64,000 nucleotides of DNA from UBA3069 sp050633465 (GTDB taxonomy: Bacteria; Pseudomonadota; Alphaproteobacteria; Rhodobacterales; Rhodobacteraceae): positions 1 to 64,000 of the forward strand of contig JBOEGO010000015.1 of assembly GCA_050633465.1 (NCBI GenBank). The letters run 5' to 3'. This document shows positions 49,888-58,342 of the stretch, one piece after another (position 1 is the first letter of the stretch; each line of letters begins with the position of its first letter). The notes under the pieces were generated by a model. It made no database searches, was not told the DNA's origin, and worked only from the letters and a program-made list of their open reading frames with translations. Made by a program: the position numbers and the translations under genes.

Positions 49888-51018
49888 ATGGCCGGGGCAA
49901 CTGATAGCGATCTGAAACAACTGCCGCTGCATGATCTGCATGTGGAACTGGGCGGAAAAATGGTGCCCTTTGCGGGCTATGCCATGGCCGTGCAATACCC
50001 CATGGGCGTGATGAAGGAACACCAGCATTGCCGCGCATCGGCGGGGCTGTTTGATGTCTCACATATGGGGCAGGTGGTGTTGCGCGGCGGTGGTGTGGCG
50101 CTGGCGCTGGAAACCCTGATCCCGCAGGACGTGGCCGGATTGCCCGAGGGGCGGCAGCGATACGGGTTTTTCACCAATGAACAGGGCGGTTTGCTGGACG
50201 ATCTGATGTTCGCCAATCGCGGCGATCACATTTTCATGGTGGTCAATGCGGCCTGCAAGGCGGCCGATCTGGCGCATCTGCGTGCGGGCCTGCCCGATGC
50301 TGTGCAGGTTGATGAAATCACCGACCGCGCCCTGTTGGCATTGCAGGGGCCGATGGCCGAATCCGTTCTGGCCACACTGAACCCTGCGGTTGCGGAAATG
50401 GCGTTCATGGATGTGGCCACGCTGGATCTGAACGGCGCAGAGGCATGGATTTCGCGATCCGGCTATACCGGCGAGGACGGATATGAAATTTCGGTGCCCA
50501 ATGATGCGGCCGATGCTTTGGCGCGGGCCTTGCTGGCGGATGACCGCGTGGCCCCCATCGGGTTGGGCGCGCGTGACAGTCTGCGGCTAGAGGGGGGATT
50601 GTGCCTTTATGGTCATGACATCAACACCGCAACCACGCCGGTCGAGGCGGGGCTGAACTGGGCCATTCAGAAAATCCGCCGTTCGGGTGGCGCACGGGCC
50701 GGGGGGTTCCCCGGTGCGGATGTCATTCTGGATCAACTGGCCAATGGCGCGGCGTGCAAACGTGTGGGCCTGCGCCCCCAAGGGCGTGCGCCGATGCGCG
50801 AAGGGGTAGAGGTTTTCGCCGCGCCCGAGGGCGGAGACCCCATTGGCCGGATCACATCGGGGGGCTTTGGTCCCACCGTCGAAGGGCCGGTTGCCATGGG
50901 GTATATTCCTGCGGATATGGCGGCGCCCGACATCACGGTTTATGGTGAACTGCGCGGCAAACGATTGCCGCTGACAGTGGCAAAGCTGCCCTTTACACCT
51001 GCCAATTTCAAACGCTGA
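49888..51018 (+). CDS. gcvT: Aminomethyltransferase (glycine cleavage T protein)
   Basis: 376 aa. T protein moves the aminomethyl carbon from H protein to tetrahydrofolate. The folate-binding domain starts with KMVPFAGYAMAVQYP near residue 30 and SHMGQVVLRG near 58; GYTGEDGYEISV near 192 and GLGARDSLRLEGGLCLYGHD near 225 are further landmarks. First gene of gcvTHP, downstream of the riboswitch. Confidence 0.96.
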   Translation: MAGATDSDLKQLPLHDLHVELGGKMVPFAGYAMAVQYPMGVMKEHQHCRASAGLFDVSHMGQVVLRGGGVALALETLIPQDVAGLPEGRQRYGFFTNEQGGLLDDLMFANRGDHIFMVVNAACKAADLAHLRAGLPDAVQVDEITDRALLALQGPMAESVLATLNPAVAEMAFMDVATLDLNGAEAWISRSGYTGEDGYEISVPNDAADALARALLADDRVAPIGLGARDSLRLEGGLCLYGHDINTATTPVEAGLNWAIQKIRRSGGARAGGFPGADVILDQLANGAACKRVGLRPQGRAPMREGVEVFAAPEGGDPIGRITSGGFGPTVEGPVAMGYIPADMAAPDITVYGELRGKRLPLTVAKLPFTPANFKR

Positions 51019-51039
51019 CAACAACAGGGGAACAACCAG

Positions 51040-51399
51040 ATGAAATTTACCGAAGACCATGAATGGCTGAGCCTTGACGGCGATATTGTCACCGTTGGCA
51101 TCACCGAACATGCGGCAACCGCGCTGGGCGATGTGGTGTTTGTGGAACTGCCCGAGGTGGGCACCATGGTATCCAAGGGCGACGAAATCGTCGTGATCGA
51201 ATCCGTCAAGGCCGCCAGCGACATCACCGCGCCCGTCGACGGTGAAATCATCGAGGTAAACGAGGCCATCGTCGACGCCCCCAGCAAGGTCAACGAGGAT
51301 CCGCTGGGCGATGCGTGGTTTTTCAAGGTCAAGGTCGATGATGCGGGCGATTACAATGCCTACCTGGACGAAGACGCCTATGCCGACCTGATTGGTTGA
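51040..51399 (+). CDS. gcvH: Glycine cleavage H protein
   Basis: 119 aa lipoyl carrier. The lipoylation segment VVIESVKAASDITAPVDG near residue 54-71 contains the modified Lys (ESVKAAS). Start MKFTEDHEWLSLDGD is the family N terminus. 21 nt after gcvT; followed by a dispersed repeat and then gcvP. Confidence 0.96.
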   Translation: MKFTEDHEWLSLDGDIVTVGITEHAATALGDVVFVELPEVGTMVSKGDEIVVIESVKAASDITAPVDGEIIEVNEAIVDAPSKVNEDPLGDAWFFKVKVDDAGDYNAYLDEDAYADLIG

Positions 51400-51407
51400 A
51401 TTTGACT

Positions 51408-51461
51408 GCTCCTGCCGGATGCCTCCGGCGGGAGTATTTTTGGAACAATGAAAGCAGGAGC
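51408..51461 (+). repeat. Dispersed intergenic repeat within the gcv operon
   Basis: Repeat core GGATGCCTCCGGCGGGAG with tail TATTTTTGGAACAATGAAA (51417-51453), flanked by inverted arms GCTCCTGC (51408-51415) and GCAGGAGC (51454-51461). The whole element can fold as one stem-loop between gcvH and gcvP and may affect mRNA stability. Confidence 0.8.
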
Positions 51462-51494
51462 CGGGGGGCGTTGCCCCGTTCGGGATGTGCCGTG

Positions 51495-54338
51495 ATGCCG
51501 TTTAAGCCGACAGAATACAAACCCTATGATTTCGCCAACCGCCGCCATATCGGCCCGTCACCCGCAGAGATGGATACGATGTTGCAGGTGGTCGGGGCCG
51601 CTTCGCTGGATGTGTTGATGGATGAAACCGTGCCGCGTGCGATCCGTCAGGAACAACCGCTGGATACGGGGCGCGCCCTGTCGGAACGCGAAATGCTGTT
51701 GCGGATGCGCGGCGTGGCGAAAAAGAACCGTGTGCTGAACTCGCTGATCGGGATGGGGTATCATGGCACCCTGACACCCCCCGCGATCCAGCGCAATATC
51801 CTGGAAAATCCGGCGTGGTATACGGCCTATACCCCCTATCAGCCGGAAATTTCGCAGGGCCGGTTAGAGGCGCTGCTGAATTATCAGACCATGATTTCCG
51901 ACCTGACGGGTCTGGAAATTGCCAATGCGTCGTTACTGGACGAATCCACCGCCGCCGCCGAGGCAATGACCATGGCGCAGCGCTTGGCGAAATCCAAGGC
52001 GGGGGCGTTTTTCATTGATGAAAACTGTCACCCGCAAAACATCGAGGTGATGCGCACCCGCGCCGCGCCGCTGGGGATCGAGGTGATCGTGGGCGCCCCC
52101 GATGCGCTGGAAGCAGACAAGGTATTCGCCGCGATTTTCCAGTATCCCGGCACCTATGGCCATGTGCGCGATTTCACGCCGCAGATGCAGGCGCTGCATG
52201 ATGCGCGGGCGCTGGGCATCGTGATTGCCGATCCTATGGCCTTGGTTTTGTTAAAAGAACCGGGCGCGATGGGGGCGGATATCGCTGTGGGTTCAACGCA
52301 GCGGTTTGGCGTGCCTTTGGGCTATGGCGGGCCGCACGCGGCCTATATGGCCTGTCGTGATGCGTTCAAACGCGCCATGCCCGGGCGGCTGGTTGGCGTG
52401 TCGATTGATGCGCGTGGCAATCGCGCCTATCGCCTGGCGCTGCAAACCCGCGAACAACATATCCGCCGGGAAAAGGCCACGTCCAACGTCTGTACCGCGC
52501 AGGCATTGCTGGCCGTCATGGCGTCGATGTATGCGGTGTTTCACGGACCAGCCGGATTGAAAGCCATCGCGCAACGCATCCACCGCAAGGCCGTGCGGCT
52601 GGTCAAAGGATTAGAGGAGGCGGGGTTTGAAACCTCTCCGGTCTGCTTCTTTGACACCATCACGGTCGAGGTGGGGCCGCTGCAACAGGCAGTGTTGAAA
52701 TCGGCGGTGGACGAGGGCGTGAACCTGCGCCCCGTGGGCCGCAGCAAGGTGGGTATCACGCTGGACGAAGCCGTGGTTCCGGCCACAATCGAGGCCGTCT
52801 GGCGCGCCTTTGGCATCACCCGCAAGGATGACCAATCCGGCGATTGGCGCCTGCCCGAAGAGGCGCTGCGCCAGACCGATATCCTGACCCATCCGATTTT
52901 CCACATGAACCGCGCCGAAACCGAAATGATGCGCTATATGCGTCGTCTGGCCGACCGCGATCTGGCGCTGGACCGTGCGATGATCCCGCTGGGGTCATGC
53001 ACGATGAAACTGAACGCGGCGGCGGAAATGATGCCGATTTCATGGCCCGAACTGGCCGATCTGCACCCCTTTGTGCCGGCGGATCAGGCGTTGGGTTACG
53101 GCGAAATGATCAGCGACCTGTCGGACAAACTGTGCAAGGTCACGGGCTATGACGCGTTTTCGATGCAGCCCAATTCGGGTGCGCAGGGGGAATATGCCGG
53201 GCTGTTGACCATTGCCGCCTATCACCGTGCGCAGGGCGACACGCACCGCAATATCTGCCTGATCCCGATGTCGGCCCATGGCACCAATCCGGCATCGGCC
53301 ACCATGGTTGGTTGGGATGTGGTGCCGGTGAAATCGGCCGCCAATGGTGACATCGATCTGAGCGATTTTCTGGCAAAAGCCCAGAAACACAGCGAAAATC
53401 TGGCCGCTTGCATGATCACATACCCCTCGACCCATGGCGTATTCGAAGAAACCGTGCGCGAGGTATGCAGCATCACCCATGAACATGGCGGGCAGGTCTA
53501 TATTGATGGCGCCAATATGAACGCCATGGTCGGCCTGTCGCGACCCGGTGATCTGGGCGGCGATGTCAGCCATTTGAACCTGCATAAAACCTTTGCCATT
53601 CCCCATGGTGGCGGTGGCCCGGGCATGGGGCCGATCGGCGTCAAATCGCATCTGGAACCGCACCTGCCGGGCCATCCGATGACGGGCGGCACGCAGGGGC
53701 CGGTTTCGGCTGCGCCATTCGGGTCGGCATCTATTCTGGCAATCTCCTGGGCCTATTGTCTGATGATGGGCGGCGACGGGCTGACACAGGCGACCCGCGT
53801 TGCGATTCTCTCGGCCAACTATATCGCCAGCCGCCTGAAGGGTGCATATGATGTGCTCTATTCCGGCCCGCAGGGGCGGGTGGCGCATGAATGCATCATC
53901 GACACCCGCCCGTTTCAGGATCACGGCGTGACGGTGGATGACATCGCCAAACGGCTGGTCGATTGCGGATTCCACGCCCCGACGATGAGCTTTCCCGTCG
54001 CTGGCACCCTGATGATCGAACCCACAGAATCCGAAACCAAGGCCGAGTTGGACAGGTTCTGCGATGCCATGCTGGCGATCCGCGCCGAAATCGACGACAT
54101 CGCCAATGGCCGGATTGACGCGCAAAACAACCCGCTGAAAAACGCGCCCCACACAGTAGAGGACCTGGTCGGCGCATGGGACCGCCCCTATAGCCGCGAA
54201 CAGGGCTGCTTCCCCCCCGGCGCATTCCGGGTTGATAAATACTGGCCCCCGGTCAACCGCGTCGACAACGCATGGGGCGACCGCAACCTGACCTGCACCT
54301 GCCCCCCGATGGAGGATTACGCCGAGGCAGCCGATTAA
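51495..54338 (+). CDS. gcvP: Glycine dehydrogenase (decarboxylating), P protein
   Basis: 947 aa, single-chain P protein. Two homologous halves: the first with MIGMGYHGTLTPP-type residues near 85, the second with the PLP-binding lysine in NLHKTFAIPHGGGGPGMGP near 700. It decarboxylates glycine and loads the H protein. ATG 51495 is preferred (MPFKPTEYKPYDF, then ANRRHIGPS); the frame is open upstream but carries the repeat. Confidence 0.96.
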   Translation: MPFKPTEYKPYDFANRRHIGPSPAEMDTMLQVVGAASLDVLMDETVPRAIRQEQPLDTGRALSEREMLLRMRGVAKKNRVLNSLIGMGYHGTLTPPAIQRNILENPAWYTAYTPYQPEISQGRLEALLNYQTMISDLTGLEIANASLLDESTAAAEAMTMAQRLAKSKAGAFFIDENCHPQNIEVMRTRAAPLGIEVIVGAPDALEADKVFAAIFQYPGTYGHVRDFTPQMQALHDARALGIVIADPMALVLLKEPGAMGADIAVGSTQRFGVPLGYGGPHAAYMACRDAFKRAMPGRLVGVSIDARGNRAYRLALQTREQHIRREKATSNVCTAQALLAVMASMYAVFHGPAGLKAIAQRIHRKAVRLVKGLEEAGFETSPVCFFDTITVEVGPLQQAVLKSAVDEGVNLRPVGRSKVGITLDEAVVPATIEAVWRAFGITRKDDQSGDWRLPEEALRQTDILTHPIFHMNRAETEMMRYMRRLADRDLALDRAMIPLGSCTMKLNAAAEMMPISWPELADLHPFVPADQALGYGEMISDLSDKLCKVTGYDAFSMQPNSGAQGEYAGLLTIAAYHRAQGDTHRNICLIPMSAHGTNPASATMVGWDVVPVKSAANGDIDLSDFLAKAQKHSENLAACMITYPSTHGVFEETVREVCSITHEHGGQVYIDGANMNAMVGLSRPGDLGGDVSHLNLHKTFAIPHGGGGPGMGPIGVKSHLEPHLPGHPMTGGTQGPVSAAPFGSASILAISWAYCLMMGGDGLTQATRVAILSANYIASRLKGAYDVLYSGPQGRVAHECIIDTRPFQDHGVTVDDIAKRLVDCGFHAPTMSFPVAGTLMIEPTESETKAELDRFCDAMLAIRAEIDDIANGRIDAQNNPLKNAPHTVEDLVGAWDRPYSREQGCFPPGAFRVDKYWPPVNRVDNAWGDRNLTCTCPPMEDYAEAAD

Positions 54339-54358
54339 GCAGATCATAGAGCCAAAGC

Positions 54359-54393
54359 AAACAGCCGCGCCCGTTTCAGGCTGCGGCTGTTTT
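54359..54393 (+). terminator. Terminator of the gcv operon
   Basis: Stem AAACAGCCGC / GCGGCTGTTT (10 bp), 14-nt loop, ending in TTTT at 54390-54393. It lies 20 nt after the gcvP stop. Confidence 0.8.
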
Positions 54394-54413
54394 GCATGAC
54401 GGATGACGCCCAC

Positions 54414-54456
54414 GCTTTTTCTTGGTTGAAATACTCTCGCCGAAGGCTCCGGCGCG
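54414..54456 (-). repeat. Degenerate copy of the dispersed intergenic repeat
   Basis: On the minus strand: GCCTTCGGCGAGAGTATTT followed by CAACCAAGAAAAAG, the same tail variant as the copy at 26939. Confidence 0.65.
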
Positions 54457-54493
54457 GGCAAAATGGCCAGACAGCATTGGCCTGATGACCCCA

Positions 54494-54844
54494 TCAGCTG
54501 CGCTGCGACAGGTAATAGCGCACGGCGTCCTGCACGTGGCGGAACCTGTCACCGCCCAGATGTTTGCCGCCATACCAGCGGGTGACCACGATGATGTGAT
54601 TGTGCAGGGCTTCGCGTTCCAGCATCCGCAGGATGACCATGCCCGCGCCGCTTTCGCCGTCATCGTTTTTCAGCGGTGCATCAGGCAGGATCAACCCCCA
54701 TGTGTTATGGGTGGCCTTGGCGAATTTTTTGTTACGGCACAGGGATTTGACAAAGGCGCGGGCGGCGTCGGCCGTGGCGCATTCCCCGCCCGACACCGCG
54801 TATTTGGAACCACGGTCGCTGATGATGTTTTCAAAAATTTGCAA
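54494..54844 (-). CDS. IMPACT/YigZ-family protein
   Basis: 116 aa, the N-terminal IMPACT fold (UPF0029) alone. Family marks are KATHNTWGLIL, the NDDGESGAGMVILRMLER segment (usually DDGEPxGTAG), and VTRWYGGKHLGGDRF near residue 85. YigZ proteins usually carry a second domain; this short version is common in Rhodobacterales. Role unknown, possibly linked to translation. Confidence 0.88.
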   Translation of the reverse strand: MQIFENIISDRGSKYAVSGGECATADAARAFVKSLCRNKKFAKATHNTWGLILPDAPLKNDDGESGAGMVILRMLEREALHNHIIVVTRWYGGKHLGGDRFRHVQDAVRYYLSQRS

Positions 54845-54930
54845 GGGTGGCTCCGCCGTTCACGCGGGCAGCTTTGCAAAAAACGCGGGCGGGTGCAAAC
54901 CTGTGCGCCCGCCGCCCGCATGAGGAGCCA

Positions 54931-55194
54931 TCAGATGTTGGCCAACCCGTCCATCAGGGATTTGTTGCGGCAGTAATCCGGCGCGGCGGGATGGCGGTCA
55001 GAGCTGTCGGCGTCATCCATGAATGCGGTGCAATCTCTGTCGCGGTCACAGCCTGCACAGCGGGTGACCGCCCCGCGATAGGCCTGTGCATCGGCATCCG
55101 ACATCACAACGGCGCGGGCCGGATCGGCGCCCACGGTCCGGGCCATACGGGCCACCAGATCGGCGCGGCGTGCGAAAGCTGTGAAAAATCCCAT
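54931..55194 (-). CDS. DUF6455 small Cys-motif protein (copy 1)
   Basis: 87 aa. N-terminal helix (FARRADLVARMARTVGADPA) followed by the family core VTRCAGCDRDRDCTAFMDDA and a terminal YCRNKSLMDGLAN. The conserved pattern CxxCxxxxxC plus a fourth Cys suggests metal binding. It is the last gene of a three-gene unit (55754 down to 54931). Function unknown. Confidence 0.85.
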   Translation of the reverse strand: MGFFTAFARRADLVARMARTVGADPARAVVMSDADAQAYRGAVTRCAGCDRDRDCTAFMDDADSSDRHPAAPDYCRNKSLMDGLANI

Positions 55195-55217
55195 CTTGGG
55201 GTATCCTTTTGAAAAAA

Positions 55218-55481
55218 CTAACCTTTCAGGCGGTTATATACATCTGCATTGGCGCAGGTTTCGGGGGCGGCGGGGGCTGTCGCGGCGGCGCGGGCCAGCC
55301 ATAATTCGCAGTGCCGCACACAGTCGCAACTGCGGCAGCGGGTCACCATGGCGGCATAATCGCCCGCCGTCAGCCGACCTGTGGCCATGGCTTCGGACAG
55401 GTTAAGCCCCATGGTGCGGGCAACAGAGCGGGTGTGCCAGAATGCCTTGGCCGGGTCACCCAATCGAATGACAATACCCAT
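55218..55481 (-). CDS. DUF6455 small Cys-motif protein (copy 2)
   Basis: 87 aa, same layout: helix with ARTMGLNLSEAMAT, core VTRCRSCDCVRHCELWLARA, then an Ala-rich linker and TCANADVYNRLKG. The ATG is 3 nt after the stop of copy 3, so translation is coupled. Sequence is diverged from the neighbours, showing an old duplication. Confidence 0.85.
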   Translation of the reverse strand: MGIVIRLGDPAKAFWHTRSVARTMGLNLSEAMATGRLTAGDYAAMVTRCRSCDCVRHCELWLARAAATAPAAPETCANADVYNRLKG

Positions 55482-55484
55482 TGT

Positions 55485-55754
55485 TCAGCCTTCCTTTTGC
55501 AGTTCATTGCGTAGGGCGGTGAATTCATCGTGGTTGATGCAATCGGCGGGAATGTCGCCGCCCCCTTTGATGGCGCGCAGCCAGCGGTCACAGCCGTCGG
55601 CCCATGTGCAGCCGCGGCAACGTTCCACCATGGCGGCCCAATCCGGTTGATCCAGCAGCCCGTCATCCTGCGCACGGGCCAGATCCAGACCGTTCTGTTT
55701 TGCCATGCGTTGCGCCAGCCAAAAGTGGCGCAGCTTGTCACCAAGCGGTTTCAT
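55485..55754 (-). CDS. DUF6455 small Cys-motif protein (copy 3)
   Basis: 89 aa from ATG 55754 (AAGG at 9 nt); an ATG at 55769 is the alternative. Helix AQRMAKQNGLDLARA, core VERCRGCTWADGCDRWLRAI, then DCINHDEFTALRNELQ. First gene of the three-gene unit. A perfect FNR-type box (55824-55837) lies 69 nt upstream of the start. Confidence 0.85.
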   Translation of the reverse strand: MKPLGDKLRHFWLAQRMAKQNGLDLARAQDDGLLDQPDWAAMVERCRGCTWADGCDRWLRAIKGGGDIPADCINHDEFTALRNELQKEG

Positions 55755-55823
55755 GCCTTGCCCTTTCATGCGGGTTGGCGCTTCTGTTGCCGCCCTGTTT
55801 AGCGGCGGCGCGTCGGGGCCGCC

Positions 55824-55837
55824 TTGATACGGATCAA
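55824..55837. promoter_or_regulatory. Perfect FNR-type box TTGATACGGATCAA
   Basis: Perfect TTGAT-N4-ATCAA palindrome, the consensus for FNR/FnrL-type regulators. It is 69 nt before the start of DUF6455 copy 3 and overlaps no gene. The equivalent box before copy 4 has nearly identical spacing. Confidence 0.7.
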
Positions 55838-55858
55838 GCCATGAAACAGGCGCGGTGA

Positions 55859-56131
55859 TCAGGTGCGGTGCCCGTCCATCAGCATGTGAAAGGTCGTGGC
55901 ATTGCGGCAATAGGCGGGGGTGTCGCGCAGCGCGGTATCTTGGGCTTCGGCCTGATCCAGAAACTGCGCGCAGTTATCGGGTCGGGTGCAGCCGGTGCAG
56001 CGCGTCACCATGTCGTGCAGCGTGTTCAGGTCCAACTGGCCCCTGATCGCGTCCTCTTGCAGGTCGCGGCCCAATGCGGTGGCCATGCGGTCAACCAATG
56101 CGGCGTGGCGGCGGGTGGTTTTGTTGTCCAT
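55859..56131 (-). CDS. DUF6455 small Cys-motif protein (copy 4)
   Basis: 90 aa from ATG 56131 (AAAGGGAAACACG upstream). Helix ALVDRMATALGRDLQEDA, core VTRCTGCTRPDNCAQFLDQA, and YCRNATTFHMLMDGH at the end. It has its own upstream region with one good and one weak FNR-type box. Same family as the three genes downstream. Confidence 0.85.
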   Translation of the reverse strand: MDNKTTRRHAALVDRMATALGRDLQEDAIRGQLDLNTLHDMVTRCTGCTRPDNCAQFLDQAEAQDTALRDTPAYCRNATTFHMLMDGHRT

Positions 56132-56478
56132 CGTGTTTCCCTTTGTCGGGTTACCATAGGTCATGCCAGCCAGACTGGGCGCGCATCGGTTTCGCCGCTT
56201 TGACGTGAATCAAAGCAGAGCACCTGTGACGGGAAGATTCGCCCATTTGATGCGGATCCAGCGCGATAAGGGGCAAAGGGCGGGTATTCCCCACCCCCGA
56301 AGTGACCCAAGGTCGGGTTTTCCTGACCCGCACCTGCGCCGCCCTGCTGATAGACAGAAACCACCCCCGGGCGCGGATATTTCCCGCATCGGCCAGGGGC
56401 GGTTTTCTGACGATGAATTTGAACAGAGCATTTGAACAGAGCATTTGAACGATGCATTTGAGTGGAGCATTTGCAGCA
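56132..56478. other. 347-bp intergenic region with FNR-type boxes and a tandem repeat
   Basis: Separates the divergent DUF6455 copy 4 and the CBU_0592-like gene. It contains TTGACGTGAATCAA (56200-56213), a weaker TTGATGCGGATCCA (56247-56260) and the 13-bp repeat array. No gene is supported within it. Confidence 0.6.
56200..56213. promoter_or_regulatory. FNR-type box TTGACGTGAATCAA
   Basis: Fits TTGAY-N4-RTCAA. It lies 68 nt before the start of DUF6455 copy 4, the same spacing as the box before copy 3. Confidence 0.65.
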
Positions 56479-56481
56479 ATG
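56417..56481 (+). repeat. Five 13-bp tandem repeats ending at a start codon
   Basis: Units at 56417, 56430, 56443, 56456 and 56469, based on ATTTGAACAGAGC; the first two are identical and later ones drift. The last unit contains the ATG at 56479-56481. Changes in unit number would move the upstream sequence without altering the coding frame. Confidence 0.85.
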
Positions 56482-56754
56482 AGTTATTTCGATTTCACCC
56501 CCGCCATGATTCAGGCCATCGGCGTGGGCGGGTTTTTCCTGTATGTGGCCAATTACACCATGCTGACCCTGCGCATTCTGACCGGTGATTGCCTGCGCTA
56601 TTTCGTGCTGAACATCACAGCGGCGTCGATGGTGTTGATCGGGCTTTCGGTCAATTTCAATCTGGCGGCGGCACTGATCCAGTCGTTCTGGATTGTGATG
56701 TCGCTGATCGGGATCGCCATGCGGTTGCGCCGCCGGATACTAACGCCGGTCTGA
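56479..56754 (+). CDS. CBU_0592-like small membrane protein
   Basis: 91 aa with three hydrophobic helices (about 9-30, 36-55, 62-82). The start MSYFDFTPAMIQAIGVGGF and the cytosolic end RLRRRILTPV match the CBU_0592-type family of small membrane proteins. Function unknown. ATG 56479 is preferred; the in-frame ATG at 56452 would translate repeat units. Confidence 0.75.
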   Translation: MSYFDFTPAMIQAIGVGGFFLYVANYTMLTLRILTGDCLRYFVLNITAASMVLIGLSVNFNLAAALIQSFWIVMSLIGIAMRLRRRILTPV

Positions 56755-56796
56755 CCGGCGCAGATGTGGCTGGCGGGGGGGAGCTGGCGAAGGGTA

Positions 56797-57561
56797 TTAC
56801 AGCCCGCGCGCGGCGACACGGCGCACGGTTTCGATACGTTGGGCATTGGGCGGGTGCGTGCCCAGAAAACGGTTGCCCGGATCGGGGATGCGGGTGAAAA
56901 ATGCGGCCCCGCGAATGGGGTCATAGCCAGCGCGCTGGGTTATGACGGTGCCCAATGCATCTGCTTCCAGTTCGAAATCCTTGGAGTAGGATCGCGCGCC
57001 GAATTCCGCACCCCACCGGCTGGCCGAACGCACGGTGGATGCATCCCCCCCGGTCAGGGCGGCAATCCCGGCAAAGATGATCGCGCTGGACTGTGCATTT
57101 TCGCGTTGGCGCGACAGGTGGCCCTGAATGTGATGCGCGGTTTCATGCCCCATCACAAAGGCAAGTTCGTCTGCATTTCGCACCTCGGCGATCATCGGCA
57201 GGGTAAAGGCGATGATGGGGCGGCCTGCATTGTCCAGTGTCTGGAACGCATTGGCGACCTGACCGGGGCGGTCATCCACCACGATGCGGAAATCGCAATT
57301 GGCACGGGGGGCGCGGGCGCGGCATTCGGCCTCGGCGACGGGTTCGACGGTTTTGACCACGGCCAGAAACTGGCGCGCTTTGGCGGCATTGGGGCTGGGC
57401 GCGGCAACGGCGGCCATCGCCGGTTTGCTGGCAGGTGTCTGGTTCGGGGTGTTGGATGTGGGCACAGTGCCGGTGTCCATACAGCCCGCCAGCAGGGCAA
57501 GCGCCGCAATGGTCAGCCACCTGAGGGGGCGTATCTGGCGTATCAACGGCATCATCGGCAT
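56797..57561 (-). CDS. M48-family metallopeptidase lipoprotein
   Basis: 254 aa. A lipobox (LAGC) after a hydrophobic signal puts it on the periplasmic face of a membrane. The M48 catalytic site is HETAHH near residue 138, with the third ligand in ELEADALG near 200. BepA/LoiP-like proteases of this form act in envelope quality control; the specific role is inferred. Confidence 0.88.
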   Translation of the reverse strand: MPMMPLIRQIRPLRWLTIAALALLAGCMDTGTVPTSNTPNQTPASKPAMAAVAAPSPNAAKARQFLAVVKTVEPVAEAECRARAPRANCDFRIVVDDRPGQVANAFQTLDNAGRPIIAFTLPMIAEVRNADELAFVMGHETAHHIQGHLSRQRENAQSSAIIFAGIAALTGGDASTVRSASRWGAEFGARSYSKDFELEADALGTVITQRAGYDPIRGAAFFTRIPDPGNRFLGTHPPNAQRIETVRRVAARGL

Positions 57562-57681
57562 CCTGCGCAGGAAATTGAAATCACAGTTTAGCCGCGTGGC
57601 GGGGCGATGGGAAAGGGGCTCACGTATAATTCATCGCGAATGCGGCTTGCATCGCCCCGTTTCGCACGCAATCATGTAGAT

Positions 57682-57933
57682 ATGTTTACTATTGAACACG
57701 ATTTTGACGCCACGGTTGTCACACTGGTCGATGAAGGCAACGGCACGGCCCCCTTGATGGAGGATGTGAGCGTTCAGGCATTCGAGGACTGCGTGGTGAT
57801 CGAGCAATATGATGCGCGCACCGACAAGGTGAACCGCGTCACGTTTTCCCTGCCCCAGCTGCGCGAACTGGCCATGGCGCTGGATCTGCCCGAGGGGTCG
57901 TATTCCCTGTCCGGTAAGGGCAATATCGACTGA
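57682..57933 (+). CDS. Small conserved protein of unknown function (83 aa)
   Basis: 83 aa, no membrane segment. Reads as one small alpha/beta domain: MFTIEHDFDATVVTLVDEG, an acidic DVSVQAFEDCVVIEQYD and a C-terminal LRELAMALDLPEGSYSLSG. I do not recognise the family; it has the look of a conserved alphaproteobacterial protein. ATG 57682 was preferred over 57607. Confidence 0.65.
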   Translation: MFTIEHDFDATVVTLVDEGNGTAPLMEDVSVQAFEDCVVIEQYDARTDKVNRVTFSLPQLRELAMALDLPEGSYSLSGKGNID

Positions 57934-57940
57934 GCGCCGC

Positions 57941-57980
57941 CTGTCTGTCTGCCTGCCCGCCTGTCTGCCTGTCTGCCTGC
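57941..57980 (+). repeat. CTGY tetranucleotide microsatellite
   Basis: Repeated CTGT/CTGC units fill the short gap between two convergent genes. No other signal lies there. Confidence 0.9.
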
Positions 57981-57981
57981 C

Positions 57982-58236
57982 CTAATCCAGCCGGAAGCAT
58001 TTATCGCGCGATGTCGCCCCGCGGATCAGGGTCAGCCGCGTTTTCGCCACACCCAATGCGCGGGCCAGCAGTTTTTGCACAGCCGCGTTTGCCTTGCCGT
58101 TTTCCGGCACGGTGGTGACATAGATGCGCAGGGTATCGCCATCCTGCACGATCCTGTCACGCGATGCCTTGGGCGTGACGCGCAGGGGGAATTCGCGGCC
58201 AGTGACGGCCATATGGGTCAGGTCGGTTCTGGACAA
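57982..58236 (-). CDS. DUF167 (YggU) family protein
   Basis: 84 aa. Small conserved protein of the DUF167/UPF0235 family: LRVTPKASRDRIVQDGD in the middle, VTTVPENGKANAAVQKLLAR, and ending LIRGATSRDKCFRLD. Structure known in the family, function not. Confidence 0.9.
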   Translation of the reverse strand: MSRTDLTHMAVTGREFPLRVTPKASRDRIVQDGDTLRIYVTTVPENGKANAAVQKLLARALGVAKTRLTLIRGATSRDKCFRLD

Positions 58237-58308
58237 GGGGGCGCCTTAGGGGTTCTGTGTGTTCTGATGATCCTTTGGTCTGTGTCCTGTGGCAAGGTGC
58301 GGCATGAG

Positions 58309-58331
58309 GTATTTATAGAACAATGAAGGAT
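58309..58331 (+). repeat. Degenerate copy of the dispersed repeat tail
   Basis: GAGGTATTTATAGAACAATG followed by AAGGA matches the 3' half of the repeat at 51417. It ends 12 nt before the deacetylase start. Confidence 0.45.
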
Positions 58332-58342
58332 AGGGGGGCGTT

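Noticed and set aside
57941..57980. CTGY microsatellite as a coding repeat
   Set aside because: It lies between two convergent stops and is not part of any gene.
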